NCBI RefSeq assembly: GCF_005239225.2
Contig: NC_133294.1
Location: 23,410,537-23,474,536 of the forward strand
Origin: Populus alba
Lineage: Eukaryota; Streptophyta; Magnoliopsida; Malpighiales; Salicaceae
DNA: 64,000 nt
Direction of reading: 5' to 3'
Both the position numbers and the translations under genes were made by a program. The notes below the pieces were generated by a model, which searched no databases, had not been told where the DNA came from, and saw only the letters and a list, made by a program, of their open reading frames with translations. Below, piece after piece: positions 9,401 through 20,739 of this stretch (its first letter is position 1; each line of letters begins with the position of its first letter).

Positions 9401-11300
9401 ATGGGTGACCTACCCGAATGGAAAAAAGGGAAGAATGGTCTCATTCTTATGGGTGACCTACCCAGGGGAAAAATGGCCTCATTATAATGGGTGACCTACC
9501 CAGGTAAAGAAATATGGAGAATGGTCTCATTCTAATGGGTGACCTACCCAGAAAAAAAATGATGGTCTCATTGTGATGGGTGACCTACCCAAGTGGAAAA
9601 GGGGAAAAGTGGTCTCATTCTTATGGGTGACCTACCCAGGGGGAAGAATGGCCTCATTATAATGGGTGACCTACCCAGGTAAGAAAAGGATGGAGAATGG
9701 TCTCATTCTAATGGGTGACCTACCCAGAAAAAAATGATGGTCTCATTGTGATGGGTGACCTACCCAAGTGCAAAGGGGGAAGAATGGTCTCATTCTTATG
9801 GGTGACCTACCCAGGGGGAAGAATGGCCTCATTATAATGGGTGACCTACCCAGGTAAAAAAAAGATGGAGAATGGTCTCATTCTAATGGGGACCTACCCA
9901 GAAAAAAATGATGGTCTCATTATGATGGGTGACCTACCCAAGTGAAAAGGGGGAAGAGTGGTCTCATTCTTATGGGTGACCTACCCGGGGGAAGAATGGC
10001 CTCATTATAATGGGTGACCTACTCAGGTAAGAAAAGGATGGAGAATGGTCTCATTCTAATGGGTGACCTACCCAGAAAAAAATGATGGTCTCATTGTGAT
10101 GGGTGACCTACCCAAGTACAAAGGGGGAAGAGTGGTCTCATTCTTATGGGTGACCTACCCAGGGGGAAGAATGGCCTCATTATAATGGGTGACCTACTCA
10201 GGTAAGAAAAGGATGGAGAATAGTCTCATTCTAATAGGGACCTACCTAGAAAAAAATGATGGTCTCATTGTGATGGATGACCTACCCAAGTGGAAAGGGG
10301 GAAGAGTAGTCTCATTCTTATGGGTGACCTACCAGGGGGAAGAATGACCTCATTATAATGGGTGACCTACCCAGGTAAGAAAAGGATGGAGAATGGTCTC
10401 ATTCTAATGGGTGACCTACCCAGAAAAAAATGATGGTCTCATTGTGATGGGTGACCTACCCAAGTGCAAAGGGGGAAGAGTGGTCTCATTCTTATGGGTG
10501 ACCTACCCAGGGGAAAAAATTGCCTCATTATAATGGGTGACCTACTCAGGTAAAAAAAAGATGGAGAATGGTCTCATTCTAATAGGGACCTACCTAGAAA
10601 AAAATGATGGTCTCATTGTGATGGGTGACCTACCCAAGTGCAAAGGGGGAAGAGTGGTCTCATTCTTATGGGTGACCTACCCAGGGGGAAGAATGGCCTC
10701 ATTATAATGGGTGACCTACCCAGGTAAAAAAAAGATGGAGAATGGTCTCATTCTAATGGGGACCTACCTAGAAAAAAATGATGGTCTCATTGTGATGGGT
10801 GACCTACCCAAGTGGAAAGGGGGAAGAGTGGTCTCATTCTTATGGGTGACCTACCCGGGGGAAGAATGATCTCATTATAATGGGTGACCTACTCAGGTAA
10901 GAAAAGGATGAAGAATGGTCTCATTCTAATGGGTGACCTACCCAGAAAAAAATGATGGTCTCATTGTGATGGGTGACCTACCCAAGTGCAAAGGGGGAAG
11001 AGTGGTCTCATTCTTATGGGTGACCTACCCAGGGGGAAGAATGGCCTCATTATAATGGGTGACCTACCCAGGTAAAAAAAAGATGGAGAATGGTCTCATT
11101 CTAATAGGGACCTACCTAGAAAAAAATGATGGTCTCATTGTGATGGATGACCTACCCAAGTGGAAAGGGGGAAGAGTGGTCTCATTTTTATGGGTGACCT
11201 ACCCGGGGGAAGAATGGCCTCATTATAATGGGTGACCTACCCAGGTACAAAAAATAGAGAATGGTCTCATTCTAATGGGTGACCTACCCAGATGGAAAAT
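9385..11300 (-). repeat. 174-bp higher-order satellite in retrotransposon 3' UTR, about 11 copies
   Basis: Every monomer (about 38-49 bp) contains 'atgggtgacctaccca', preceded by 'ggtctcatt' or 'ggcctcatt'. Four monomer types recur in fixed order, distinguished by 'cattctaatg', 'cattgtgatg', 'cattcttatg' and 'cattataatg'. The last type begins at 9475, 9650, 9825, 9998, 10173, 10346, 10521, 10695, 10868, 11043 and 11216, so the higher-order period is 173-175 bp. TGGGT/ACCCA in each core can form a small hairpin. Near identity between units implies recent amplification. It lies between integrase and 3' LTR, a place where Ogre-type elements are known to carry variable tandem repeats. Confidence 0.95.
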
Positions 11301-12106
11301 GGTTTTATAATGGAAGACCTATCCGTTTTGAAATTTGAAAAGGATTTTAAAAGGGGTCTCAATATCTGGAGACCATCCCTTTATATATATATATATAGAA
11401 AAACTCCACGCTTCATATTCTTTTCTGTAGCTACGTTGACTTGAGATTCTGTCTCTTTAGTGATTCCCAAAAACTTGGAACTAATTTGGCTTTTGTCCCA
11501 CCTTTCCTACCAGGTTAGTGTTATGACAATATAGCATGCATGTTTGTGTTACCTATCTTTCCCCCTTTCGTTGTAAACTTCTTCGAGCTCTTGTTTCCAT
11601 TTGTTTGTTCAACCTTTTATCTTGAACTGGAATATGATCCGCACACTATACTTCATATCCTCTTGGTGAAGAGATCTCTGGTTTCTTATGGGGCCCTTTC
11701 TTGCTCCATTGAGTATTGTCCTTTATTATTATTTTAAAAAGAAAACTCAAAAGTTTTGGTTTTGTTCATGAAAACTGGAACCTTCAATGCAATTAACAAT
11801 TCTCATAAAAAAAATTCAGAAGTTTTTATGATGATACCCTTTTGGGCTTTGGTTCAATATGGACCTCTATGTGCATTTTCTTGCCCCCAGTGTGGTGTGG
11901 AATACTTGTTGGTTTTAAAATTGGTTTGGTTCCCTCCAATTGATGGAGTCGTTTCCTTAGTCATGTGTAAGAAAAAAAATTTGTTTAAGTAAAATATTTC
12001 AAATGCTATGAGATCATGCGTTTTATGAAGAAGAAGAAAAAAAGTTTTTTCCATAGAGAATTCATGGCTAACCTTTATTTTATTGATTGGGAAATTACAA
12101 AATATA
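11301..12106 (-). other. 3' UTR of the first Ogre/Tat element, non-repeated part
   Basis: Runs from the integrase stop (12107) to the array. No conserved coding sequence was found; it is homologous to 35370-36203 of the second element. It contains an (AT)n run at about 11384-11397. ORFs here are not conserved between the two copies. Confidence 0.6.
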
Positions 12107-15100
12107 TCAAGCGTAATATTTCCTTACAGAATCAGAATTCACGGGCCTAACTAGATCTTCTCCATTCATTCTAGATAACAACAAAGCTCCTCCCGAGAAT
12201 GCTTTCTTCACCACGTAAGGCCCCTTATAGTTAGGCGCCCATTTACTCTGATCTTCTCTAGGTAAAGGCAATATTTTCTTCAGTACAAGATCTCCTTCGT
12301 GGAATCCTCGAGGTCGAACCTTCTTCTCATATGATTTAGCCATCCTTCTTTGGTAGAGTTGATGATGACAGATTGCGACTATCCTCTTTTCACTGATCAG
12401 ATTCAGTTGTTCATATCTAACTTTTGCCCATTCTACCTCTTCCAGCTTAGAGTGTAACAACACTCTCAATGATGGGATTTCCACTTCTAAAGGCATCACC
12501 GCCTCCATTCCATATACCAACATGTACGGGGTGGCTCCTGTTGAGGTTTGAACTGCGGTGCAATATGCATGAAGGGCAAATGGCAACATCTCATGCCAAT
12601 CCTTATAGGTGACTACCATCTTCTAAATAATCTTTTTGACATTCTTGTTAGCAGCTTATACCGCACCATTCATCTTTGGTCTATATGGCGAAGAATTGGA
12701 ATGCTTGATTTTCCATTTAGTGCAGAGCTCTATTATCATCTTGCCGTTGAAATTCTGGGCATTATCAGTTATAATCTTTTCTGGTGGACCATACCGACAT
12801 ATCAAATCTCTCTCAATAAATTTCTTCACCACTTTTTACGTCACATGAGCAAATGACCCGGCTTCTACCTATTTTGTGAAGTAGTCAATAGCCACGAGAA
12901 TAAACCTATGACCATTGTTGGCTTTTGGGTTTACAGGTCCAATCACATCAATTCCCCACATCGCGAAGGGCCACGGAGATGTCAAGTTAAACAGAGGAGC
13001 TGGAGGGACATTGATTTTGTCATTGTATACTTGGCACTTATGACATTTTCGAACATAGTCGATGCAATCTTTCTCTAATGTCATCCAGAAGTACCTGACT
13101 CTTTGTATCTTTCTAGCCATCACATGTCCACTAGCATGGGTTGAGCAAATCCCTTCATGGACTTCCCGTAAAGTGCTTTTTGCCTCGAATTCATCCAAAC
13201 ATCTCAACAAAGTCCCGTCAGATGATTTCTTATACAAAATCTCCCAACAAGATAAAAATCCATTACCAACCTCCTCAAGGTCTTCTTGTCGATTTTGGAT
13301 GCCCCAATGGGATATGCCTGGTTTTGGATGAAATTCTTGATATCATAGTACCAAGGGTTTCCATCCACTTCTCTTTCGACTGAGCAGCAATGAGCTGGGT
13401 TATTTTTGATATTGATATGTACCGGCTGTACCTTGTGCCCAAAGTCTATCTTGGCCATAGATGCTAGTGTGGCCAAAGCATCTGCAAACTGGTTTCCTTC
13501 CCTTCCCAGATGGGTGAACTCTATTTCCTCAAATTCTCTAGCCAATTTAGACAGGTATTCTTGGTAAGGCCTTAACTTCTCTTTTTTGGTTTGCCATTCT
13601 CCTTTTACTTGGCAAATGATCAGCATTGAGTCTCCATACACATCTATCTTTTTGATGTTCATCTCTAATGCAGCCTCTAAACCCAGAATGCAAGCTTCAT
13701 ACTCAGCCGTGTTGTTGGTGCACCCGAACTGCAGCTTAATTGAAACCGGATACTACTTCTTATCAGGAGAGATTATCACTTCACCCGCTCCGTTACCACA
13801 TATATTTACAGCACCATCAAAATACATAACCCACCAATCTAATTTCTCTTCCTCGATTGCAAGCACATCTTCATCGGGAAAGTCAAAGTTTAACGACTCA
13901 TAATCTTCCATAGCATGGTCAGCCAGGTGATCGGCAATAACACTCCCTTTCACGGCTTTCCTTGTCATATATACTATGTCATACTCAACCAAAAGAACTT
14001 GCCATCTTGCAATTCGGCTAGATAGATAAGGCTTTTCACAAATGTACCTCAAAGGATCTAATTTGGAAATTAACCATGTAGTGTGATACAACATATACTG
14101 ACATAATCTCTTTGTAGCCCATGTTAGTGCGCAACACAGTTTCTCAATCACAGTATACCTAGACTCACATTCCGTGAACTTCTTGCTTAGATAATAAATA
14201 GCCCTTTCCTTCCTTCTGGTTTCATCATGTTGCCCAAGCACACATCCTATTGTTGTTTCGGTTACTGTTAGGTACAATATCAATGGCCTTTCTGGTACAG
14301 GAGGAACCAGTAGAGGTGGATTTAGCAAGTACTGCTTGATTTTCTCAAAAGCCTCATCACACTCTTCATTCCATATTCCAGGGTTCTTCTTCCTTAACAA
14401 ACGAAAGATCGGGTCACAAGTTGAGGTTAATTAGGATATAAACCGAGCGATGTAATTCAACCTTCCTAAGAAACCTCTCACCTGCTTCTCAGTCTTGGGG
14501 GGTGACATAGATTGAATAGCCTTTACTTTTTCAGGATCCAGTTATATTCCTTTGTCACTCACCATAAATCCCAACAACTTACTGGATTTCACCCCGAATG
14601 AACACTTTGCTGGGTTAAGCCTCAACTTATATTTCCTTAGCCTTTCAAATAATTTCTTCAATATTTGGACATGATTCTCTCCCTCTTTAGATTTAGCAAT
14701 CATGTCATCCACATATACTTCAATCTCTTTGTGCATCATGTCGTGAAACAAAGTCACCATAGCCCTTTGGTAGGTGGCCCCAGCATTCTTTAAACCAAAT
14801 GGCATGACTTTGTAGCAAAAGGTTCCCCATAGTGTTACAAAGGTTGTCTTCTCCTTATCCTCTTGCGCCATTTTTATCTGATTGTAGCCTGAAAACCCAT
14901 CCATGAAGGAATATGTGGAGCTGCATGCTGCATTATCAACTAATATATCTATGTGTGGTAAAGGGAAATTATCTTTAGGGCTAGCCCGGTTTAAGTCCCT
15001 AAAGTCCACACAAACTCTGATTTTACCTTCCTTTTTGGGTACCACCACTATGTTTGGCACCCATTGTGGATACTTGACTATTTTCAAAAAACCAGCGTTC

Positions 15101-15549
15101 CATTGTTTTTCAATTTCTGCCTTTACTTTGATTAAGATCTCCGGATGAGTTCTCCTTAACTTCTGCTTAATCAGCTTGCATCCTTCCACCAGTGGTATCC
15201 TATGTACTACAATGTCCGTATCCAAACCAGGCATATCCTCGTAGGACCAGGGAAAGACATCTATATAATCTTGGAGCAGTGCGATCAACTCTTCCTTCGC
15301 TTTAGGGTGATCAAAGTCCCTATTTTCAGCTCTCGCTTGATTTCTTCATTGCCTATATTTATGGTTTCAAGTTCCTCTTTAGCGGGCCTCCAAGCCTGTT
15401 CGTGCTATTCTATTAATTTTGTGAATTCCTATATGTTTTTCTCCTTACATTCCTTATCTTCTACAACTACTATGTATTGTTTAAAGTTTGTTCATTCATT
15501 CTCAATGTAAAGTGCAGGTGCTGTTGTGGAGGATCCACTTTCAGGGTTC
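12107..15549 (-). pseudogene. Ogre/Tat pol: RT, RNase H, archaeal-type RNase H, integrase (degraded)
   Basis: Minus strand, downstream of the predicted intron. RT (about 15290-14440) has 'WNAGFLKIVKYPQWVPNIVV', 'VCVDFRDLNRASPKDNFPLP', 'MPFGLKNAGATYQRAM' and the catalytic YVDD. RNase H (about 14400-13950) has 'LILYLTVTETTIGCVLGQHD' and 'AIYYLSKKFTECESRYTVIE'. A second RNase H (about 13830-13450) starts 'MYFDGAVNICGNGAGEVIIS' and continues 'VYGDSMLIICQVKGEW' and 'REGNQFADALATLASM'. Integrase (13270-12107) has the HHCC finger (HEGICSTHASGH, CHKCQ), first Asp in 'WGIDVIGPV', second in 'ITDNAQNFNGKM' and the C-terminal 'GDLVLKK...APNYKGPYVV'. The third catalytic residue is lost: in 'MNGAV*AANKN' the Glu codon reads TAA. 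Other stops occur, for example near 14400-14440, 12840 and 12620. Reverse transcription and integration functions are therefore no longer encoded intact. Confidence 0.93.
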
Positions 15550-15757
15550 CTGAAAGCGGAAAGTGATGTGTAAATGCATAGTAAGACATCAAGATGAATT
15601 TTGAAAATGCATGATCTCATTAAAAGCAAAAGATTGGCTCAAAAACAAAATAAAATCCAATTGACATCTTGAGCTTCGATTGTCAATGAATAAAAACAAA
15701 ACAAAAAAAGGCAAACAACATAGATAAAATTATAATCCAACAATCATTGTTGATTAC
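15550..15757 (-). other. Predicted intron between protease and RT (208 bp)
   Basis: Minus-strand GTAATC at 15757 to CTTTCAG at 15550. Without splicing, the protease-side frame stops right after 'LVFKM'. With splicing it continues in frame as 'LVFKMNPESGSSTTAPALYI' and on towards the pre-RT region, apart from a later TGA. The intron is T-rich, as plant introns are. Ogre elements are known to carry an intron in this place. In the second element both sites are changed (donor ATAATC, acceptor TTTAAG). Confidence 0.7.
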
Positions 15758-18700
15758 ATTTTAAAAACCAATGGAGCTTCTTGGGTCTCCCAATTCTGGA
15801 ACTTCTCTCCTTCGGCTAGCTTTCGAATAAAAGTCTTGACGGTAACTTTTTCCAAAGTGTGGATGGTTAATTGTGGCAGCTCTTCATCCCTTCTTTCGGA
15901 TTCAATTTTCTCAGCAATGTACTTGACTTGGTTTTCCTCCAGAGTGTTTATGTTCATTGAAGAAAGCTTCTGAAGGAGGTTTCCATGTCCCATATCAGGT
16001 TGCATCACATATACGGCCTTTGGAAATGAAATCCTGATTGGAGGGATGGCCAAGCTTTCTTCTTCAGGCTTCCTTCCTTCAATCCTAGCCATTCTTTTCT
16101 CCCTTCTTGCACCAGCAGCTCGCTTGTAATCCTCCCTCTTGGGCTTATATCCAAGCCCAAACCTCTGTTTTGTAGCTTTCAATTTGATTATATCCATCCA
16201 TTCAAGCCTTCTTTACTCAATGTCATATGGGAAAGGAATCTTGTTTTTCAAAAAGCTTTTAGCGGCCATTTTGGTGGCCTCTGAGATTTCTGGCTTCCTC
16301 ACCACATGTTCTCGGGCACCCACTCGGTATTCATAACCTCAAATGCATGAAGGTTTCCATCCTTACAATCTTCTACTTCAATGAATGGAACCGCCACATT
16401 TCTTACCATTGATATAGTCTCCTCAGCCTTAACAGTAACTAGGACACCATTGGCAATGTACTTCAAACATTGATGTAGCGAGGAGGTGACAGCTCCCGCG
16501 GAATGTATCCATGGCCTTCCTAACAACATGTTATAGGAAGGGTGGATATCCATCACTTGAAGGGTTACTAGAAAGACTTGTGGACCCATAGCTAGTTCGA
16601 CCTCTATTGACCCTATCACTTGCCTTGGTGAGCCATCGTACGCTCTCACCATCATCACACTGGGTTGCATGTGTGAGGGATCTACCGACATTTCATCCAG
16701 CATATGCCTTGGTAACACATTAAGGGCCGAGCCGTTATCGATGAGAACCTTACCGATGAGATAATCTTTGCATCGGACCATGACATACAAGGGCTTGTTA
16801 TGTCCAGTTCCTTCAGCGTCAAGTTCATCTTCCATGAAATATAAGTAATTGGCAGCATGGATCCTCCCTACTAGATGCTCCATAGTCTTTTGTTCAATAT
16901 CTTAGGGTACGTAGGCCTCATTTAGTACTTTTTGCAAAGCATTACGATACGGCTCAGAGCTGAGTATTAATGACATGATGGAGATCTTGGCAGGGGTCTT
17001 CTTCAACTGATCCACTATATAGTACTCACTATGCTTCATCAATTTTAGGAACTCATTTGTTTCTTCCTCAGTCACAGGTTTATTCATCTCAAACTCTTTA
17101 TCGAGGTCCAACACCTCCTTGCCCTTAGCCTTTCTTTGTTTCTCTAGTTCTTCAGGTGTGAAACAACGACCACTCCGAGTTAGCCAACTTATCTCAGTTC
17201 GGAACAACGACAAAGGAGTTTCAATATTCGAGGTATAACCATAATCTCCAGGCATCACTCCATAGTCTACTTTGTTTGCATATGAGGGCTTAGTTAATAC
17301 CAATTTTGAGAACCCATTAGCTGTTGATTGGATTCTACATTTCTCTCGATTCTCTATCACCTCTATCTCTTCATTGTCATTTACGGCCTCAATCCTTAAC
17401 TATCCTAGAGTTAGCATTCTTGCAACCTTTTGATGAAATTCAATGCATTCATCAATGTGATGCCCTTTCTTTTTATGGAAGGGGCAAAAGTTACTTTCCC
17501 ATTTATAGCATTCAGTTGATTTTTCCAAATGTCCAGACTGTACCAACATAAAGTATAGCTTTGTCATGGTCACTTTTAACACCTTCTCTTTGCTACCGAT
17601 CTCCATAGTATTCACTCCACTACCACTAGCGACATGTTTGAGTAAAGGGTTTGAATTCATATTAGGCGAATCCTTGAAAGTGACCCATCCAACTTTGATC
17701 AGTTGCAACACCTTTCTTTTAAAAGCAAAGCAAGCCTCAATGCTATGACTCGAATGACCAGCATGGTATTCACAAGTCACCTCGGGGTTGTACCAGGTAG
17801 GGAAAGGTGGTTGCATAGGTGGTACGGGTAGGGGAGCTAGCCGCCCAATACTCAACAGCTTGGCATAGGGAGCTATCCGCCCAATACTCAACAGCTTGGC
17901 ATACAACTCTTTTAAGGTTATTGGTAAAGGTGGTAATTGTTCTTCCGATGATCGGTTGTCTCTACTTTGGTAATTGCTTTGGTTATTTGCTGGAAATTTT
18001 GTTTGATTGGGTTGGTTTGGGATGTAGGGTTTGGCAAAATTGATACTGGTGACTTGGTGGTAGGTGTTTGGTAGTTTTTGCTTCTCCTTTCTAGGTTATT
18101 CACCTCATTTTCTTTCTTTTTCCTAATGAAACCTCTCTTCTCTATATGTTCTGCAATTCTCCCTCTTTGGATTCCTTGTTCAATCCTCTCAGCAATCCGC
18201 ACAACATCATAGATGATGGGTGAACTACCATCGCAGTTAACATCATGTTATGCTGAACTACCCATCAGGTGTTCATAGTATGGAGCCCTAAAAGTATTAG
18301 CAAACAGTGTCACCATCTCCGTCTCTATTAGTGGAGGTTGTACATTGATAGCTTAGTCACGCCACCTTTGAGCATAAACCCTCACGGACTCTTGAGTTCC
18401 TTTCTCCATGGTAATCAGACTGATCCTATCAGGAGCAATCTCAAGATTAAACTTGTATTGCTTTAAGAAAGCATCTGCCAGGTCCGTCCCCTTCTTGATC
18501 CTAATGTTGTCTAGCCTCTTATACCAACTGAGGGCCAATCCTGTCAGGCTATCCTGGAAGAAGTAAATTAACATTTTATCATCATGGATAACTTCTGCCA
18601 TTTTGTTATAGTAGGAACGGAGATGGGTCTTTGGGCATTCCATCTCGGTATACTTAACAAACTCTGGCACTCTAAACTTCTTTGGAATAACAATGTTAGG

Positions 18701-19099
18701 CACCAAACATACTTCAGCGGCCCTAATTGGGTCAAATAAATCATTTCCTTCAATTGCCCTTAGCCTCTCTTCTAGTGCAGTCCACTTATCATACCCTTCA
18801 TGATTAGAGAATTTGACGTCATATGGATCCTCGTTTGTTAAATCCATTATAATAGGGATTTGGATGGGCTGAGTGGGATTAGGATGCTGCTTATTTGGTG
18901 TATTTGCCCCCATGTTTATAGGTGCGACAGGAATTTGAGCTGTTGCTGGTGCTTCATCAGGTTGAGTAGACGTTCCCTCTCCATCTCTGGCTCTCAACAT
19001 TTGCTCTAACATACTGGTTAGGTGCGCCACATCATTTCAAACTCCTTCAAGTTCTCTTTGGTACTGAACTTCTGGTTGTGACCTTTCTTTATTTTCCAT
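15758..19099 (-). pseudogene. Ogre/Tat gag-protease (degraded)
   Basis: The minus-strand ATG at 19099 starts 'MENKERSQPEVQYQREL' and meets a stop after about 20 codons. The main Gag block (19030-18353) has 'DKWTALEERLRAIEGNDLFD', 'VPEFVKYTEMECPKTHLRSY', 'SWYKRLDNI' and 'FLKQYKFNLEIAPDR'. A zinc-finger-like element, 'CEYHAGHSSHSIEACFAFK', lies near 17790-17730. A C-rich second motif 'CPFHKKKGHHIDEC' is near 17490. The aspartic protease (16883-16299) carries 'KVLIDNGSALNVLPRHML', the DNGS form of the active site usual in Tat elements, and 'YNMLLGRPWIH'. The last part (16197-15758) is a basic linker ending at the intron donor. Stops at about 17906, 17360 and 16883 interrupt it. A short in-frame duplication, 'YAKLLSIGR', is seen near 17870-17905. 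Confidence 0.9.
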
Positions 19100-19407
19100 T
19101 CTTTTTCTTTGTCGAGTGTTGTGGATTTTAGAAGGGGGACCTATGTTTCTTAATCTGCATATGCGTGCGTAGATGTATGAGAAAAATGCATGATTGTGAT
19201 AACAATGCTTTGTTCATTGGGTATGGATGCAACCTTCTTGTGAACGAATAATAGTCACATTGCTTTGATAGGAGTTCTGCCTTTCGAGTCATTTGCTTGA
19301 ATCATATTCACCAAGAGACAGATTTTGCATAAGAAGATGGGTCAACGCCCTTTTCATTAATGCTTGATAAATTTATTACATTTAGAAATAAAAAGAAATA
19401 CAACATG

Positions 19408-20739
19408 TTAATCCCTTTCCTCCATAAACTCTTTAGCCAAAGGTAAGAAGGCAAAGCCGCGATTCTCAATCTTCCCTAGAAAGGCATTGGTTTTAGCTAG
19501 GCTTCGGCGATAGCAAATGATGTCTCCTCCCACATTCCGCGTATTGATTCTAATAATTCGAGCATGTGCAGCAGCTTCGTCCATTTGCTCATCTGTCTTG
19601 GTCATCTTTTTTATGAGCAACATGTTGGTTCTGTTCAAAGCAGTGTTGTTGGCGTCGATTTGATCCTTGTGTCTTTCCATTGCTACTAGCTTCTCATCTA
19701 AATACTTCACCTTTTCACGCTCTTTGTCAAGTTTTATCCTCATAACTTTTATCTCATTCTTCTTAACCGCTAACTCTGCTTCAACATCCTCGAAACCTCT
19801 CCTTTTACTTTCTTTTGCAATCCCCATTGAACATTTTTCTAACTCCATATATTTCTTGTTCAAATTCTCATACTTCCCAATCCTATCCATCAATTCGAAC
19901 TGCACTTGCACAAATTTTTCTTGGTAATATTCTGCACTTCCTTGGCAATTGTTAAAGTCAATCTCCATCGCTTCAAGTTCAGAGCAACTTTGCATCCAAT
20001 CCAAACTCATTCCAACTAGCTCCTTCTCACTTTCTTTCCTAGCAATCTTCTCCTCACCTAGCTTTAACTCAAGCTTTGTTATTTTCGCATCTCTACACTG
20101 TATTTGCTCATCTAGAAATGCTCTCCTTTTATCCTCTTCTAGCATCATTTCTTCCAACATTGCCTTCTCTTTTCTGCTTTTGCTTAACTCTATTCGAAGT
20201 TTTTCCACTTGCCTTATTAACTCATCTTCATTGTTAACCCTTTTTCTCTTAATAGGCTCTTCTATAGCTTGAGGAGATTTGGCTCCTACACAAGCCTGGC
20301 TGAAGCAGCTAAGTCTCTCCATTTTGCATATCCTTCGCTTGCACTTGGATCTTTTAAACCTTCTATCTCAACCAAAACCAGATGCTTCCAATCTTGTTTG
20401 ATGATCTCCAAAACCTCTTCTGCAATGGGATCTTTGAACAAACCAAAGAATTGAGCAATTCCCATAGTCCTGGGAACAAACTGCATGCCCCCAAGTTGCC
20501 TTACCACTAAGGCAGGAGCAAAACTCACATAACCTGTAATCCCTACTAATGGTACTTAACGTCTTTGTCCACAACTCATTAGGACCTTCACTGTCATTAC
20601 CCATGGGGCTCTCTACTTAAAATCACTATTAGGCAAACCTTCTAATTTGTCAACCCAACCTTGGTTGTCTAGATCTCCCCATTCTTCTTCTTCTACTAAC
20701 TTCAGGGGTCTTTGGGTGAACCATAAAAAATTATTGAAG
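19408..20739 (-). pseudogene. ORF1 of the Ogre/Tat element, C-terminal part
   Basis: ORF1 precedes gag in Ogre elements; its function is not established. This part follows the 4.8-kb insertion. It contains 'FVPRTMGIAQFFGLFKDPI' and 'EVLEIIKQDWKHLVLVEIEG' (20528-20400), then a long charged coiled-coil region (about 20270-19620; many E, K, R, L in heptads, e.g. 'LDKEREKVKYLDEKLVAMER'), and ends 'LAKEFMEERD'. The N-terminal region resembles the plant retroelement/mobile-domain proteins annotated as DUF7745 in several trees (from memory). The frame shifts near 20600 and 20300. The same protein is uninterrupted by insertion in the second element (43180-45284). Confidence 0.8.

Noticed and set aside
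9385..11300. CRISPR-like look of regular repeats with short variable linkers
   Set aside because: Linkers repeat in a fixed four-part cycle and are not unique spacers; the array lies in the 3' UTR of a plant retrotransposon.
19667..20272. Ser/Leu-rich plus-strand ORFs (86 and 107 aa)
   Set aside because: Antisense shadows of the ORF1 coiled coil.
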